Below are positions 35,308 through 44,383 of a stretch of 64,000 bases of DNA, piece by piece (position 1 is the first letter of the stretch; each line of letters starts with the position of its first letter). The notes beneath the pieces are model-generated. The model was not told the origin of the DNA, did not search any database, and saw only the letters and a program-made list of their open reading frames with translations. The stretch comes from Methylobacter sp015476545. GTDB lineage: Bacteria; Pseudomonadota; Gammaproteobacteria; Methylococcales; Methylomonadaceae. The translations under genes were made by a program, and so were the position numbers. The DNA lies in NCBI RefSeq assembly GCF_052162025.1, contig NZ_CP197401.1, forward strand, positions 3,162,001 to 3,226,000, read 5' to 3'.

Positions 35308-35475
35308 ATGAATAGAGTGTCATTTTTTTCAAAACTGGTCGTTGGCGTCATCGTATTGCTGATATTGATCGTTTTGCATGTACTACCTCTTCCTGTATTG
35401 GAAGTGCTGATTTTATATGTGATGATTTTCCGGCCGCTCTGGTTTAAAAAGCTGGTAGACCAGTTTTATGAGTAA
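35308..35475 (+). CDS. Small two-helix membrane protein
   Basis: A 55-aa frame from an ATG at 35308 to TAA at 35475. It is almost entirely hydrophobic with a positively charged N-terminus (MNRVSFFSKL), one helix LVVGVIVLLILIVLHVL, a short break at Pro-Leu-Pro and a second helix, ending in the charged KKLVDQFYE. Such a regular build is unlikely by chance, but there is no strong ribosome site and I know no family. Confidence 0.5.
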   Translation: MNRVSFFSKLVVGVIVLLILIVLHVLPLPVLEVLILYVMIFRPLWFKKLVDQFYE

Positions 35476-35725
35476 TAGATTATTTCATTGAATTTTGGTG
35501 AGACGCTTTCAAAATACGCTTCATACTGTTATAGCACCTCAGTCCGCCAAGCCTAGCCGCATCAAAACTGATGCTTAAGCTATCTTCTGATGTTATTCAG
35601 CTTAAAGAATTGCTAAAAGATTATTTTATCTGCTCAGTTTGAGAAAGAATGTAAAATACCTAAGTTTGGATAATTACTTATGAGGTCTCTTTGCTCAGCC
35701 TCACTATTCAACTTAGGCGCTATAC

Positions 35726-36118
35726 ATGATTGAAATCGTCCAATTAATTTTATCAATAGTTACAGGTATTTACTCTGGCATCATCGTTGCGAAATATTCT
35801 GAGTTCAGGTCTCTACGCGAGGAAAGCAGTCGAATCTTGCAAAAAGGACTGCCCGCAAAAGAGTGTGACTTTGAGCTGGGCCTCATCTCGAATTCTCTTA
35901 AGCAGCTCGGCCATATCGAATCAGCTGAACAGCTTTCAGAAATTGCCAATGACTACGCAAAACTGGCAAAACCAAAGGAAATTATTGTCGAAGATGGTTC
36001 AGTCAGATTGCCTACAACCAAAGAAACAATCAAGATGACTAATGAAAATAATCAGCTAAGGCTCAGGGTTTCAAACCTGAAACCGGCGTGGCTTTACATT
36101 ATTTTTCCCATTTTATAA
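35726..36118 (+). CDS. Membrane-anchored protein of unknown function
   Basis: A 130-aa protein. An N-terminal hydrophobic segment (IVQLILSIVTGIYSGIIVA) is followed by a soluble, helical, Lys/Glu-rich stretch and a hydrophobic C-terminal WLYIIFPIL. One N-terminal anchor with a cytoplasmic domain is the likely topology. No family recognised; it stands alone in A/T-rich DNA and could be horizontally acquired. Confidence 0.5.
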   Translation: MIEIVQLILSIVTGIYSGIIVAKYSEFRSLREESSRILQKGLPAKECDFELGLISNSLKQLGHIESAEQLSEIANDYAKLAKPKEIIVEDGSVRLPTTKETIKMTNENNQLRLRVSNLKPAWLYIIFPIL

Positions 36119-36268
36119 ACCCAGCTGTGTTTTAGAATGACAAACTGGCGATCAGGCTCAAGCTCAAATTTAGTTGAGCCTGTTCTGATATTTTATGTGC
36201 CACAACAGATTTATCCCGGATCCTTATAATCAATATTATGAAGGCGGCTTTAGGTTGACGCTCAAATA

Positions 36269-37339
36269 TCAACCCAAAAGCTCAAGAAACTGATCTATTT
36301 GATCCGCCTCTGTCGCAAAACTTGTTACCAAACGAATCAGCACTTCGTGTTGAGCCAACAGTCCTGGCCCTACGCGTGGAGGGTTCCATTGATAAAAAAC
36401 CGCCCCTTTTTTCTGGAGTTCGTCCGCATGGGCTTTGTCTAAAATACAAAAGACTTCATTGGCTTCTGGATGCCACGCTAATTTGGCTCGTTTAGAGCTA
36501 ACGATGCCTTCTCGCAAGCGCTCAGCCATAGCATTGGCATGGCGCGCCAGATGCAGCCAGAGCCCATCTTGCAAATAAGCATCGAATTGGCAGGCGATAA
36601 ATCGACTTTTGGAAAACAGTTGTGCCGCGCGTTTACGGATAAACGGTAAATCCTTGCCCAACTCCGGATTCATAAAAACCAAGGCTTCAGCACACCAGCA
36701 ACCGTTTTTGGTCCCGCCGAAAGAAACAATATCCACGCCTCGTTTCCAGGTCATTTCCGCTGGGGTGAGTTCCAACGCAACCAATGCGTTCGCAAAACGC
36801 GCGCCATCCATGTGCAAAGGCAAACCGTAAGTTTTTGCAATTTCCGCAATGGCGGCAATTTCATCAGGTTTATAAAGCGTGCCGATTTCGGTAGCCTGAG
36901 TTATGGAAATTGCCATAGGCTGCCCTACGTGTACAAAATTAGGCGGAAAACGCCCAATCTCGGCTATGAGGTGGTTTGGATCAATTTTACCGTCTTCCCC
37001 ATCAACGGGAGCCAGACGAGCCCCATGAGTAAAAAACTCCGGCGCACCGCATTCATCTTCCAGCATGTGTGCTTCGCGGTGACAAAAAGAAACTCCGCCT
37101 GGGCGGTTGACAGCAGCCAGCGCCAGCGAATTAGCCGCTGTGCCAGTACTTACAAAGTAAACCGCAACTTCGCGCTCGAATAGCTCATTAAACCGTTGCT
37201 CGATCTTGCGATCGAGTGCACTTGTGCCATAAGGGGCTGAAAATCCTGTTGAGGCTTCCAATATCCGTTGCGAAATAGCCGGGTGCGCGCCGGCCCAATT
37301 ATCGGATGCAAAATTCATAGTAGGTGTTATTGTGATCAT
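36269..37339 (-). CDS. L-threonine aldolase (low specificity, PLP-dependent)
   Basis: A 356-aa fold-type I PLP enzyme that splits threonine/allo-threonine to glycine and acetaldehyde. It shows STGTAANSLAL (PLP phosphate loop, about residues 64-74), the His of CHREAHMLEDECGAPEFF (about 86), the cofactor-binding Asp in HMDGARFANAL (about 177) and the Schiff-base Lys in FGGTKNG (about 212). Length and motif order are typical. It is a single gene and the flanking DNA shows no operon. The start ATG is at 37339. Confidence 0.93.
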   Translation of the reverse strand: MITITPTMNFASDNWAGAHPAISQRILEASTGFSAPYGTSALDRKIEQRFNELFEREVAVYFVSTGTAANSLALAAVNRPGGVSFCHREAHMLEDECGAPEFFTHGARLAPVDGEDGKIDPNHLIAEIGRFPPNFVHVGQPMAISITQATEIGTLYKPDEIAAIAEIAKTYGLPLHMDGARFANALVALELTPAEMTWKRGVDIVSFGGTKNGCWCAEALVFMNPELGKDLPFIRKRAAQLFSKSRFIACQFDAYLQDGLWLHLARHANAMAERLREGIVSSKRAKLAWHPEANEVFCILDKAHADELQKKGAVFYQWNPPRVGPGLLAQHEVLIRLVTSFATEADQIDQFLELLG

Positions 37340-37408
37340 GTTTGCTTATTCGTATTTCTGCTTTAGAAATGTGGCTGTTTTTTAAACGGTCGCGGATACG
37401 CCAACTAT

Positions 37409-37549
37409 CTAAATTCCGGTTTGCTCAGACAGCAAGAGCGGCATCGACCTCGATGCCCAAATACTTTTCCGTACTTTCAAATTTCGTATGCGCGAGCAAT
37501 AAAAGTACTGCAAATTTTTGGTCCTATGATAGATAAGCGTGGCCTTTGT
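37409..37549 (-). pseudogene. Relic of a tyrosine recombinase C-terminus
   Basis: Reading the - strand in three successive frames gives TKATLIYHRTKNLQ, then VLLLLAHTKFESTEKYLGIE with VDAAL, then SEQTGI and a stop. This is the C-terminal box of XerC/D-like integrases (the LLGHTKxEST region and the YLGI catalytic Tyr). Two frameshifts break it and nothing upstream of it is preserved. It marks an old integration event near the threonine aldolase gene. Confidence 0.75.
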
Positions 37550-37748
37550 CTATTGCATAGCATGAGTTTCTAACCGCAAAACTGAGACCAATCAATATCA
37601 ACCAACGTTCCACGATTCGGGCATATTGCCGGGCAAATCTATGAGGCGATTCGGAGCAAGCCAATCCCGGGCCTGCTCAGTTATCTTGAGCTGGACAGCC
37701 AGCATGTTTCCTGTTGTATCATGATGGCAATATATAATTCTCTTACCC

Positions 37749-37801
37749 TGATAAATCGCTGATTTTATCAATTATCACTTCCTGATAAGTTTTCCTTATC
37801 A
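37749..37801. promoter_or_regulatory. Cluster of TGATAA/TTATCA motifs before the cupin gene
   Basis: Five copies of TGATAA, in both orientations, lie within 53 bp, forming two dyads: TGATAAA...TTTATCA (37749-37770) and a perfect TGATAAG-TTTTC-CTTATCA (37783-37801). The second ends 30 bp before the cupin start. The arrangement looks like an operator array for a dimeric regulator. No regulator gene is adjacent. Confidence 0.45.
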
Positions 37802-37831
37802 TATCTGTCTTTTAAATTTAAGGAGTTGACC

Positions 37832-38209
37832 ATGGAAACGGTATTTCGCTTGAAGCCCGAAACCGAATTCCACACCGACGAAAAATGTTTCATTATCGAG
37901 ATGCTCAACACGTCAGGCGATGAAACCTGCTCAATTGCCCGCGCCCGCGTCGAGCCCGGCGTTACGACCTGCTTACATGCCGTTCGCGGTACGGTAGAGC
38001 GCTATGTCATTCTTGAAGGCGAAGGCGAAGTGGAAATCGATGGCGCTCCGTTTGTAAAAGTTCGTCCTCTTGATGTGATGCATATTCCTGCAGGAATTTC
38101 TCAACGCATCAGGAACACAGGGCAAACCGATCTCGTCTTTCTCGCAATTTGTACGCCGCGATTCAAGCAGGACGCTTATGTGGATCTGGAAAACGCCACT
38201 GTTGCCTAA
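37832..38209 (+). CDS. Single-domain cupin protein
   Basis: A 125-aa small beta-barrel. The cupin motif 1 region contains CLHAVRGTVERYVILEGEGE (about residues 50-69; the His, Glu and following positions resemble the metal box) and motif 2 is PLDVMHIPAGISQRIRN (about 83-99). Such proteins are small enzymes (isomerases, dioxygenases) or sugar/metal sensors; activity unknown. AAGGAG sits 6 bp before ATG 37832, deciding the start over TTG 37826. Upstream is a TGATAA-rich region that may control it. Confidence 0.85.
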   Translation: METVFRLKPETEFHTDEKCFIIEMLNTSGDETCSIARARVEPGVTTCLHAVRGTVERYVILEGEGEVEIDGAPFVKVRPLDVMHIPAGISQRIRNTGQTDLVFLAICTPRFKQDAYVDLENATVA

Positions 38210-38459
38210 CCGAGAAAATCCAGTCAAAAACAGCCATTGACTCCTGTGGGATGTGACCTGATATCAGAAATGGCCTCCAAAATCTGGACAGTAGCTTAAG
38301 TGATAAAACTGCCCTATTGTGATATCAAAACCTGAGTAAAAAACAATAAACAAGGCAAATGGGCTTAGTTGCGCACTATTGCGTATTCTGATTAATTTGA
38401 ACACCGATTCTGGTCAATTTGAACAGTCAAAATCCTAACGCATCCATGGCAGTGAATTT

Positions 38460-39215
38460 TTATCCCAAGTGTTCAACTTGGGTCAAGGAATTCAACTTTT
38501 TGCGCATCGATTCACCTTTCAGATTGATCCGGTGAGCGTTGTGCATGAGCCGGTCTAAAATAGCATCGGCCAGCGTGTTGTCGCCGATCGACTGATACCA
38601 TTGGTCGGTGGGTAACTGACTGAGGATAGCGGTGGCGGACCGGTCATGCCGGTCATCCATGATTTCCATCAGGTCATTGCGGGTGGCGGCTTTTAACGGC
38701 TCCAGCCCCCAGTCGTCGATGATCAGCAAATCGAAGCTGGCCAGGTTCTTCAGCAGCTTGCCATAACTGCCGTCGGCCTTGGCCTGGGTTAGCGCCAGGA
38801 TGAGGCGGGAAAGCCGGACATAGCGCACGCTGTACTCTTTCAGGCAGGCCTGGTGTCCCAGCGCACAGGCGAGGTAGGTCTTGCCGCTGCCGCAGGGGCC
38901 GGTCAGCAACAGGTTCTGCGCTTTGCGGATCCAGTCGCACTGCAGTAGCGCCGCCATCTGGCTTGGCTGCAGACCTCGGGGATGCTGGTAATCGATGTCT
39001 TGGGCGTGGGCTTTGAGTTTAAACTGGGCCGTGCGGATCAATCGCTCCTGTTTGCGCTGTTGGCGCTCCTGGGTTTCCTGGCCGACCAGCAGCTGCAAGC
39101 GCTCGGCAAAAGATAGGCCTTCATAGGCGCCCGGTTGCTCCTGCTGGGTTTGCAGGGCCGAGGCCATGCCGGTCAGTTTCAGTTGCCGTAGTTGGCTGAG
39201 GGTTTGTGCAATCAT
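38460..39215 (-). CDS. istB: IS21-family transposition helper ATPase IstB
   Basis: AAA+ ATPase of the IstB/DnaC type that helps IstA choose targets. It shows Walker A LLTGPCGSGKTYLACALG (near residue 105), Walker B LLIIDDWGLEPL (near 165) and the arginine-rich end. The family start pattern (TLSQLRQLKLTGMASAL) begins at ATG 39215, giving 251 aa; a longer frame reaches 39350 and overlaps istA. It follows istA by 46 bp. Confidence 0.93.
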   Translation of the reverse strand: MIAQTLSQLRQLKLTGMASALQTQQEQPGAYEGLSFAERLQLLVGQETQERQQRKQERLIRTAQFKLKAHAQDIDYQHPRGLQPSQMAALLQCDWIRKAQNLLLTGPCGSGKTYLACALGHQACLKEYSVRYVRLSRLILALTQAKADGSYGKLLKNLASFDLLIIDDWGLEPLKAATRNDLMEIMDDRHDRSATAILSQLPTDQWYQSIGDNTLADAILDRLMHNAHRINLKGESMRKKLNSLTQVEHLG

Positions 39216-39261
39216 CTTGGCGTTATCCTGTTTTATTAAGGGGTAATCATGCGGTGAGGCT

Positions 39262-40803
39262 TCAGTGAAAGCTTTTTGGTCCGCGAATATTTTCATGATC
39301 CTGAGGTAATAAAGACGGCTGGACGAGCAGCGTTTCCGGCAGTTGATCACGGTTGCTGTGCAGAATGGCTTTGATGTTTTTCAAGCGGTACAAGCCCGCC
39401 TGGTTGGCGAGGGCGCAGGCCCGGTTCAGGCGTTCAGGTGGGTAGCTGCGCTGCAGATTAAGCAAGCCCAGACAGACGCGATAGGCCTGCTCCGGATGCT
39501 GTTGACGGTTTAACTGAGTTTTCACCCAGCGCAACACCTCAGGCCCCAGGGTCTGCGCCCAGTTCATCAGCCGCCCCGGCGTCCATTGCTGATGCTGGGC
39601 GTGTTTTTCCGGTCTATGCGTTGGTTCTGTTGTGGTGCCGGGATGAAACTGGCGGACATGGGTGGCGAGGCAACGGTTGTGAAAATAAACCTCGATCAAG
39701 CGCTCGCCGGCATGAATCTCCACCGGCTCGCCGACGCAGTGATGCGGGACCGAATACCAATGCTGCTCGTACGGGACGTGGTAGTCGAGAGGGACTCGGA
39801 CCGTCTTGATCGCGATATAGCGATAGGCGTGTTTCGGCAGCGGTGCCAGCGCTGGCCGATCCAGTTGCTCGAACCACTGCCGGCGATTGCCCGGCCACTG
39901 CTTGAACGGCTTATCGTTCAGTTCGATCAACAAAGCTTGAATGCACTGATTCAGCTCGGCCAGTGAGAAAAACGTCTGATGGCGCAGCCTGGCCAGGATC
40001 CAGCGCTCGACCAATTGCACGCCGACTTCGGCCTTAGCCTTGTCTTTGGGCTTGTAAGGCCGGGCCGGCAGCACCGCCACTTCGTAATGGGCGGCCAGTT
40101 GCTGATAGGCCGGATTGAGCTCCGGCTCATAACGGCAAGCCTTGCTGACCCCGCTTCTCAGATTATCGGGTACCAGCAGCGCCGGACAGCCGTCAAAAAA
40201 CTCGAAGGCCCGCACATGGCTGCCCAGCCAGTCCGGCAGGCTCTGGCTCCAGGTGGCTTCGGCATAGGTGTAACTGGAAGCGCCCAGCACCGCGACAAAG
40301 ATGCTGGCCGGACGGATTTCGCCGCCAGTGCAGATGATGGGGACGGTCGGACCGGCATAGTCGATGAACAGCTTGTCGCCGGCCCGATGCGTTTGCCGCA
40401 TGGAGCGCTTTTGCGCCTTCAACCAGTCGGCATAGCGGGCGCAGAACTGCGAGTAACTGTAACAGCGGTTCGGATACTGGCGGGTGTATTCTTCCCACAG
40501 CAACTGCTTGGTCACACCTTTTTTCCTCAGTTCCTGATGAATCTCCGACCACACTGGCTGCTGAAATTTGGCCGCAGGCCGGGCATCGGAGCTGGGGTAC
40601 AGCGTCAACGCCAGGGCCTGGTCATCCAGTTCATCCGGCAGCGGCCAGCAGAGCTGATGCTGTTCGGCCAGCTTGAGGATAGTCTGGATACTGCCGACAC
40701 TGATCTTGGTGCCGGCGCTGATTTGCCGGATGCTCAATCCGGCACTGAGACGCAGTCGTAAAACTTCTCTGATTTTTCGCATTGCAATTCGTTGGGCTGA
40801 CAT
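39262..40803 (-). CDS. istA: IS21-family transposase IstA
   Basis: A 513-aa transposase. An N-terminal helix-turn-helix (LSIRQISAGTKISVGSIQTI, about residues 24-43) precedes the DDE catalytic domain, which starts around LFIDYAGPTVPI (first Asp, about 149), continues with VPDNLRSGVSKA (second Asp, about 212) and has the Glu near AKAEVGVQLVERW (about 265). The C-terminal Mu-B-like region completes the family length. Confidence 0.94.
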   Translation of the reverse strand: MSAQRIAMRKIREVLRLRLSAGLSIRQISAGTKISVGSIQTILKLAEQHQLCWPLPDELDDQALALTLYPSSDARPAAKFQQPVWSEIHQELRKKGVTKQLLWEEYTRQYPNRCYSYSQFCARYADWLKAQKRSMRQTHRAGDKLFIDYAGPTVPIICTGGEIRPASIFVAVLGASSYTYAEATWSQSLPDWLGSHVRAFEFFDGCPALLVPDNLRSGVSKACRYEPELNPAYQQLAAHYEVAVLPARPYKPKDKAKAEVGVQLVERWILARLRHQTFFSLAELNQCIQALLIELNDKPFKQWPGNRRQWFEQLDRPALAPLPKHAYRYIAIKTVRVPLDYHVPYEQHWYSVPHHCVGEPVEIHAGERLIEVYFHNRCLATHVRQFHPGTTTEPTHRPEKHAQHQQWTPGRLMNWAQTLGPEVLRWVKTQLNRQQHPEQAYRVCLGLLNLQRSYPPERLNRACALANQAGLYRLKNIKAILHSNRDQLPETLLVQPSLLPQDHENIRGPKSFH

Positions 40804-40860
40804 ATCCTTTCCAAAAATCGGAACAGGATACTAAGGTTTAACAAAACAATGCGTTAGGAA

Positions 40861-41021
40861 GGATTCTGGCCATCTGAACAGCGATTCCGGCAGCTTGAAC
40901 ACCGATTCTGGAAATACCCCAAAAAGTGTTCAGCTTGAAACCAGAATCGATGTTCAACTTCGATCAGAATCAGTGTTCAGATTGAATCAGAATAGGTGTT
41001 CAGGTTGGGCCAGAATATGCA
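40861..41021. repeat. Array of transposase-binding repeats in the IS21 right end
   Basis: About seven copies of a GATTCTGG...TGAACA unit: three in one orientation (40861-40911) and four in the other (40926-41021), spaced about 20 bp. The left end (38380-38430) carries two. Multiple subterminal repeats are typical of IS21 elements; the inverted arrangement at this end is unusually rich. Confidence 0.75.
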
Positions 41022-41075
41022 ACTATCCGAAAAATGACCAGCCTGCCAGGTGAGGACGAGTGATATATTTGTTAT

Positions 41076-41258
41076 ATTCCAATGGCCAAAGGCTTTCTTT
41101 CTATCCGGTCGAGGTAATGGATTGGAATAAAGGCATTGAGCTGGCGCCTGTCGAACGCACTGGACACCCGCTTTTGCGTAGAGGGCTTGGAAGAAACGGT
41201 TATTCGTACCGAGCCAATGCCCTGGATTTTTTCAAATAACGAGATTCATGCACGTTAA
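41076..41258 (+). pseudogene. Fragment of an IS3-family transposase (orfB)
   Basis: The frame from 41076 reads IPMAKGFLSIRSR, stop, then KALSWRLSNALDTRFCVEGL. Another frame supplies YPVEVMDW. These match the IPMARGFLYL...MDW...VLSWRLSNTxDTxFCVEALEEA block around the second catalytic Asp of IS3 OrfB proteins. Stops and frameshifts, and absence of both ends, show it is dead. Confidence 0.75.
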
Positions 41259-41417
41259 GTGATGGGGTAATTACCGTACAATTACTAATGAAAAAAACCT
41301 TTGTAATATAAACGGAAAACCTAATTACCCTGATCAAACCGCGAAGGCGGGCATCATTCCATGGAATAAATTGGTTGACCGGATAACAACGTCGTCAAAA
41401 TTAATAAGGAAGCCAAC

Positions 41418-42299
41418 ATGTCCAACACTCTCGCGTATCCGATGAAGCAGTTTCAACTCCCTAACGGCATGCGTTTCTGGAACGCTCCGGAATCAGGCAA
41501 GGAAACCAAATTCATTTACAGGGAGATTTTTGAAGAGCGCTGCTACGAGAAGCACGGCGTGACTATCGCTGATGGCGACGTCGTGTTCGACGTAGGAGCC
41601 AATATCGGCATGTTTGCCCGCTCGTTGATGGACCGTTTCCACGATCTGCAGCTCTACTGTTTCGAGCCTGTGCCGAATACGCGGTCCTGCCTCGAACGGA
41701 ATATCGCCGAATGTCCCGATAGATCGAGGCACTTGGTTACGGTCCTGGATGTTGCCGTTGGCGCGAAGGAATATCAGACGACGATCGACTTCTTCCCCTC
41801 CGCACCGGGCAACTCCACGTTATATCCTGAAGAGAAAAAGCAAGAATTCAACGATATCGCTGATGAGCTCCGCATCGCTGATCTCTGGAAAGCCAAAAAA
41901 GGCGCTGCCCTACTTGCGCTTCTGCTTTATCCGTTCCGGCGATGGCTGTTCCGCCGAATATCCGAGAAGTTTTTGGGAAAGGCAAAGCCGATATCGTGTC
42001 AGGTGCGGACGATCAGCAATGTGATCCGTGAGCGGGGCGTGCAGCGCATCGACCTGCTGAAGGTGGATGTCGAAGGTGCCGAAATGGATGCGCTTGCCGG
42101 GATCGAGGACGAGCACTGGCCATTGATCCGTCAGCTTGCTGTGGAGGTGGCGCCGGCAAACAAGCATCAAATAGCCATGCTCTCGAATCGCTTACAATCA
42201 CTCGCTTTCTCTCGAATCGTTATGGAGAACATGCTCGGAGGCAACGACGATCTCAGCTTGCCGGGCCCTTGTACGGTTTATGCCGTGCGAGAAGCGTGA
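41418..42299 (+). CDS. FkbM-family SAM-dependent methyltransferase
   Basis: A 293-aa class I methyltransferase. Motif I is VVFDVGANIGMFARSLMD (about residues 55-72), followed by LYCFEPVPNTRSCLERN and the family's C-terminal IDLLKVDVEGAEMDALAGI (about 213-231). FkbM proteins O-methylate sugars, polyketides or other small molecules. AGGAAG precedes ATG 41418. It lies alone between IS relics, so it may be a remnant of a larger surface-polysaccharide or secondary-metabolite region. Confidence 0.87.
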   Translation: MSNTLAYPMKQFQLPNGMRFWNAPESGKETKFIYREIFEERCYEKHGVTIADGDVVFDVGANIGMFARSLMDRFHDLQLYCFEPVPNTRSCLERNIAECPDRSRHLVTVLDVAVGAKEYQTTIDFFPSAPGNSTLYPEEKKQEFNDIADELRIADLWKAKKGAALLALLLYPFRRWLFRRISEKFLGKAKPISCQVRTISNVIRERGVQRIDLLKVDVEGAEMDALAGIEDEHWPLIRQLAVEVAPANKHQIAMLSNRLQSLAFSRIVMENMLGGNDDLSLPGPCTVYAVREA

Positions 42300-42430
42300 G
42301 TGTTCACCTGAATCGAACGGGCAAAGGTCGTTCAGAATCTTAAAGACCGAAGTGATCTTGCCCTGATCTAGCGGACCCTCGGTTAAGAGAGTGATCTCTA
42401 AGCTCGAGGTCAACAATGAAAAACAAAAAA

Positions 42431-43101
42431 GGGCATTGTTAAGGTAGTATGGTATGGGTTAAGCTAATCCATTTTTACCGAGTCAGTGATCACGGTTAGA
42501 TGCCCCAAATGTAGCGCAGAAGGCTGTACTAAAGATGGGATGGCGAAAGGCCGGCAGCGTTACCGCTGTAAGGCTTGTGATTATAGACATACAGTCAGTT
42601 ACCGAGGCATCAATCCAGCCATTAAGCGGCAAGCGCTCCAGCTTTACCTTGAAGGTTTGGGTTTTCGCTCCATTGGTCGCATTCTGAACTGCAGCCATGT
42701 GGCAGTCTATAACTGGAGCAAGGCCTATGGCGAATCCATTGAATCCATTCGCTCTACCGCCGGCGTTGAGGTCGTCGAACTCGATGAGGCGCCTACTGAT
42801 ATCGGTTCCAAAAAAACTATTGCTGGATCTGGACGGCCATTGAAGACCAGCCAATAACCCAGGTCATAAGTGACTATTTGCGCTCTTATGAACAATTAGT
42901 CCCGAAAGAACTTCATACGCAATCAAAAACTGAAACCTATACCGTGGAAGGCTATAACAGCTTATTCAGGCATTTTCTTGCTCGGTTGCACCGAAAGTCT
43001 AAAGGCTATAGCAAAAGCAAGATCATGTTGAAATATTCCGTCATGCTTCTGATGCTTAAATGGAACGGTGAATTAGATACTATACTTATTTAACAATGCC
43101 C
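42431..43101 (+). mobile_element. Defective IS1-family element
   Basis: Bounded by a perfect 12-bp inverted repeat GGGCATTGTTAA (42431-42442) and TTAACAATGCCC (43090-43101). At 671 bp it is shorter than a typical IS1 (about 770 bp) because the transposase gene has lost internal sequence. No target duplication is evident. Confidence 0.82.
42486..43093 (+). pseudogene. IS1-family transposase, frameshifted and internally deleted
   Basis: The N-terminal zinc-binding and HTH part (CPKCSAEGCTKDGMAKGRQR, then ...VVELDEA with a catalytic Asp) runs in frame to about 42825. The frame then shifts and resumes at YCWIWTAIEDQPITQ. The central catalytic segment normally present before SDYLRSYEQLVPKELH is missing. 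The C-terminal part (TVEGYNSLFRHFLARLHRKS) is intact up to 43093. Inactive. Confidence 0.82.
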
Positions 43102-43131
43102 ATTTATTAAATCTGCACGCTCCACAGTTAA

Positions 43132-44289
43132 TCAGGTTGCTGAATTCAACGATTGTGGAATAAATTCCTCATTCGACAAAGCACGAATAACACCGCGGGC
43201 TAAGTAGCTATTACTAAAACCAATCGTATATTGTCGCGCCCCTTGTTTTATGGGCAGCAACATTTTTTCATCTATCAGTTTCTTTATTTGATACGTCCTT
43301 TGGTTGTTTGTCATGCCTGGCATAGCATCTACAAAGTCCGAAGACTTAGCCACGCCTTTATTCGCGGCGATGAACAAAATTTTTTCTTCTGTATCCGTTA
43401 TTAACTCTCTTTCCTTAGCATAAAGCAGCGCTGGAGCGAGAATTTTATTCTTCAAATAATTAAAATCCGTCAGTCGGTCGACTTTGCGTAATTCATCAAG
43501 AATCCCTTGCAATACATAAATACACCATTCCTCCAAGCCTTCGAGAGTCCCGCTATCGGCTCGTGCTAGCTTGGCATAATAACGGTCTCTATCATTGCAA
43601 AACACTGCTGTAGGGTTTAGCACCCTACCTCCGGCATTAACTTTGAAGCCATACTTAATCAACAAAGCGTAGCTTAGTAATCTTACCACCCGGCCGTTAC
43701 CGTTACCAAAAGGATGTACCCAGCCGAAACGATGATGTGCTAATGCTACCTTAATAAGGTCATATTTAGGCTGATCATTTTTATTGATAAAGTCTACTAA
43801 CTCACGCATATAGTCTGATACTCGAGTAGGATCTGGAGGTAAATGATCAGCTTGAGCAATTTGTACCTGTTTTAATCGGTAAGCGCCCGGGGTATCGTCT
43901 CCTTCTCTCACCAGATTTCGTACTGCCATGGCATGCAATTCCCTGATAAAGAACTCTGTTACCCCATCGCCAGAGCTCATAAAATCTTCTATATAAGTCA
44001 TTGCTTCTTCAATGTTCTGCATCTCGCGAAGTTGGTCAGATACTTGTTGTGCACCCTCTATTTTGCTCTCTACATAATCTGCCAAAGTAGTGTGATTACC
44101 TTCGATTCGAGCTGAACCCAAGCTTTCAAGCATATGAAAAATATGCTTGAGCTGGAAAAATAAAGCTGGTGGAGTCGATCCACTAAGTTGTAATCGGCGT
44201 AAATGCTCTAACTCCATTAAAACATCCATCAATGGAGAATCAAATGCAGGATTAAGCAGAGTTAAATCATAATGGTTAAATGTAGGCAT
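43132..44289 (-). CDS. Fic-domain AMP-transferase, class II, with C-terminal winged helix
   Basis: A 385-aa protein. The N-terminal inhibitory helix carries SARIEG (residues 59-64), the (S/T)xxxE(G/N) motif that blocks the active site in class II Fic proteins. The catalytic Fic motif HPFGNGNGRVVR is at 192-203, with Asn in place of the more common Asp/Glu fifth residue. The last 110 residues resemble a winged helix for DNA or partner binding. It should AMPylate, or modify similarly, a target protein and hold itself off until induced. The start is ATG 44289, and 22-bp tandem repeats lie upstream (44384-44440). Confidence 0.9.
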   Translation of the reverse strand: MPTFNHYDLTLLNPAFDSPLMDVLMELEHLRRLQLSGSTPPALFFQLKHIFHMLESLGSARIEGNHTTLADYVESKIEGAQQVSDQLREMQNIEEAMTYIEDFMSSGDGVTEFFIRELHAMAVRNLVREGDDTPGAYRLKQVQIAQADHLPPDPTRVSDYMRELVDFINKNDQPKYDLIKVALAHHRFGWVHPFGNGNGRVVRLLSYALLIKYGFKVNAGGRVLNPTAVFCNDRDRYYAKLARADSGTLEGLEEWCIYVLQGILDELRKVDRLTDFNYLKNKILAPALLYAKERELITDTEEKILFIAANKGVAKSSDFVDAMPGMTNNQRTYQIKKLIDEKMLLPIKQGARQYTIGFSNSYLARGVIRALSNEEFIPQSLNSAT

Positions 44290-44383
44290 AATTTTAAATT
44301 TCTTGAACCTTAAGTTCTAATATCTTTAAATTATCGCCAAAATTTAAATAAAAACAATAAAATAAAAATTGTCCCTGTAAATT

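Larger units (their letters stand above)
38380..41021 (-). mobile_element. IS21-family insertion sequence, apparently intact
   Basis: The 2642-bp element carries istA and istB on the - strand. The ends match as TGCGTATTCTG (38380-38390) and CAGAATATGCA (41011-41021, complement TGCATATTCTG). The flanking sequence ACTAT occurs on both sides (38375-38379 and 41022-41026), a 5-bp target duplication of the size made by IS21 elements. Both genes are uninterrupted, so the element may still move. Confidence 0.92.
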
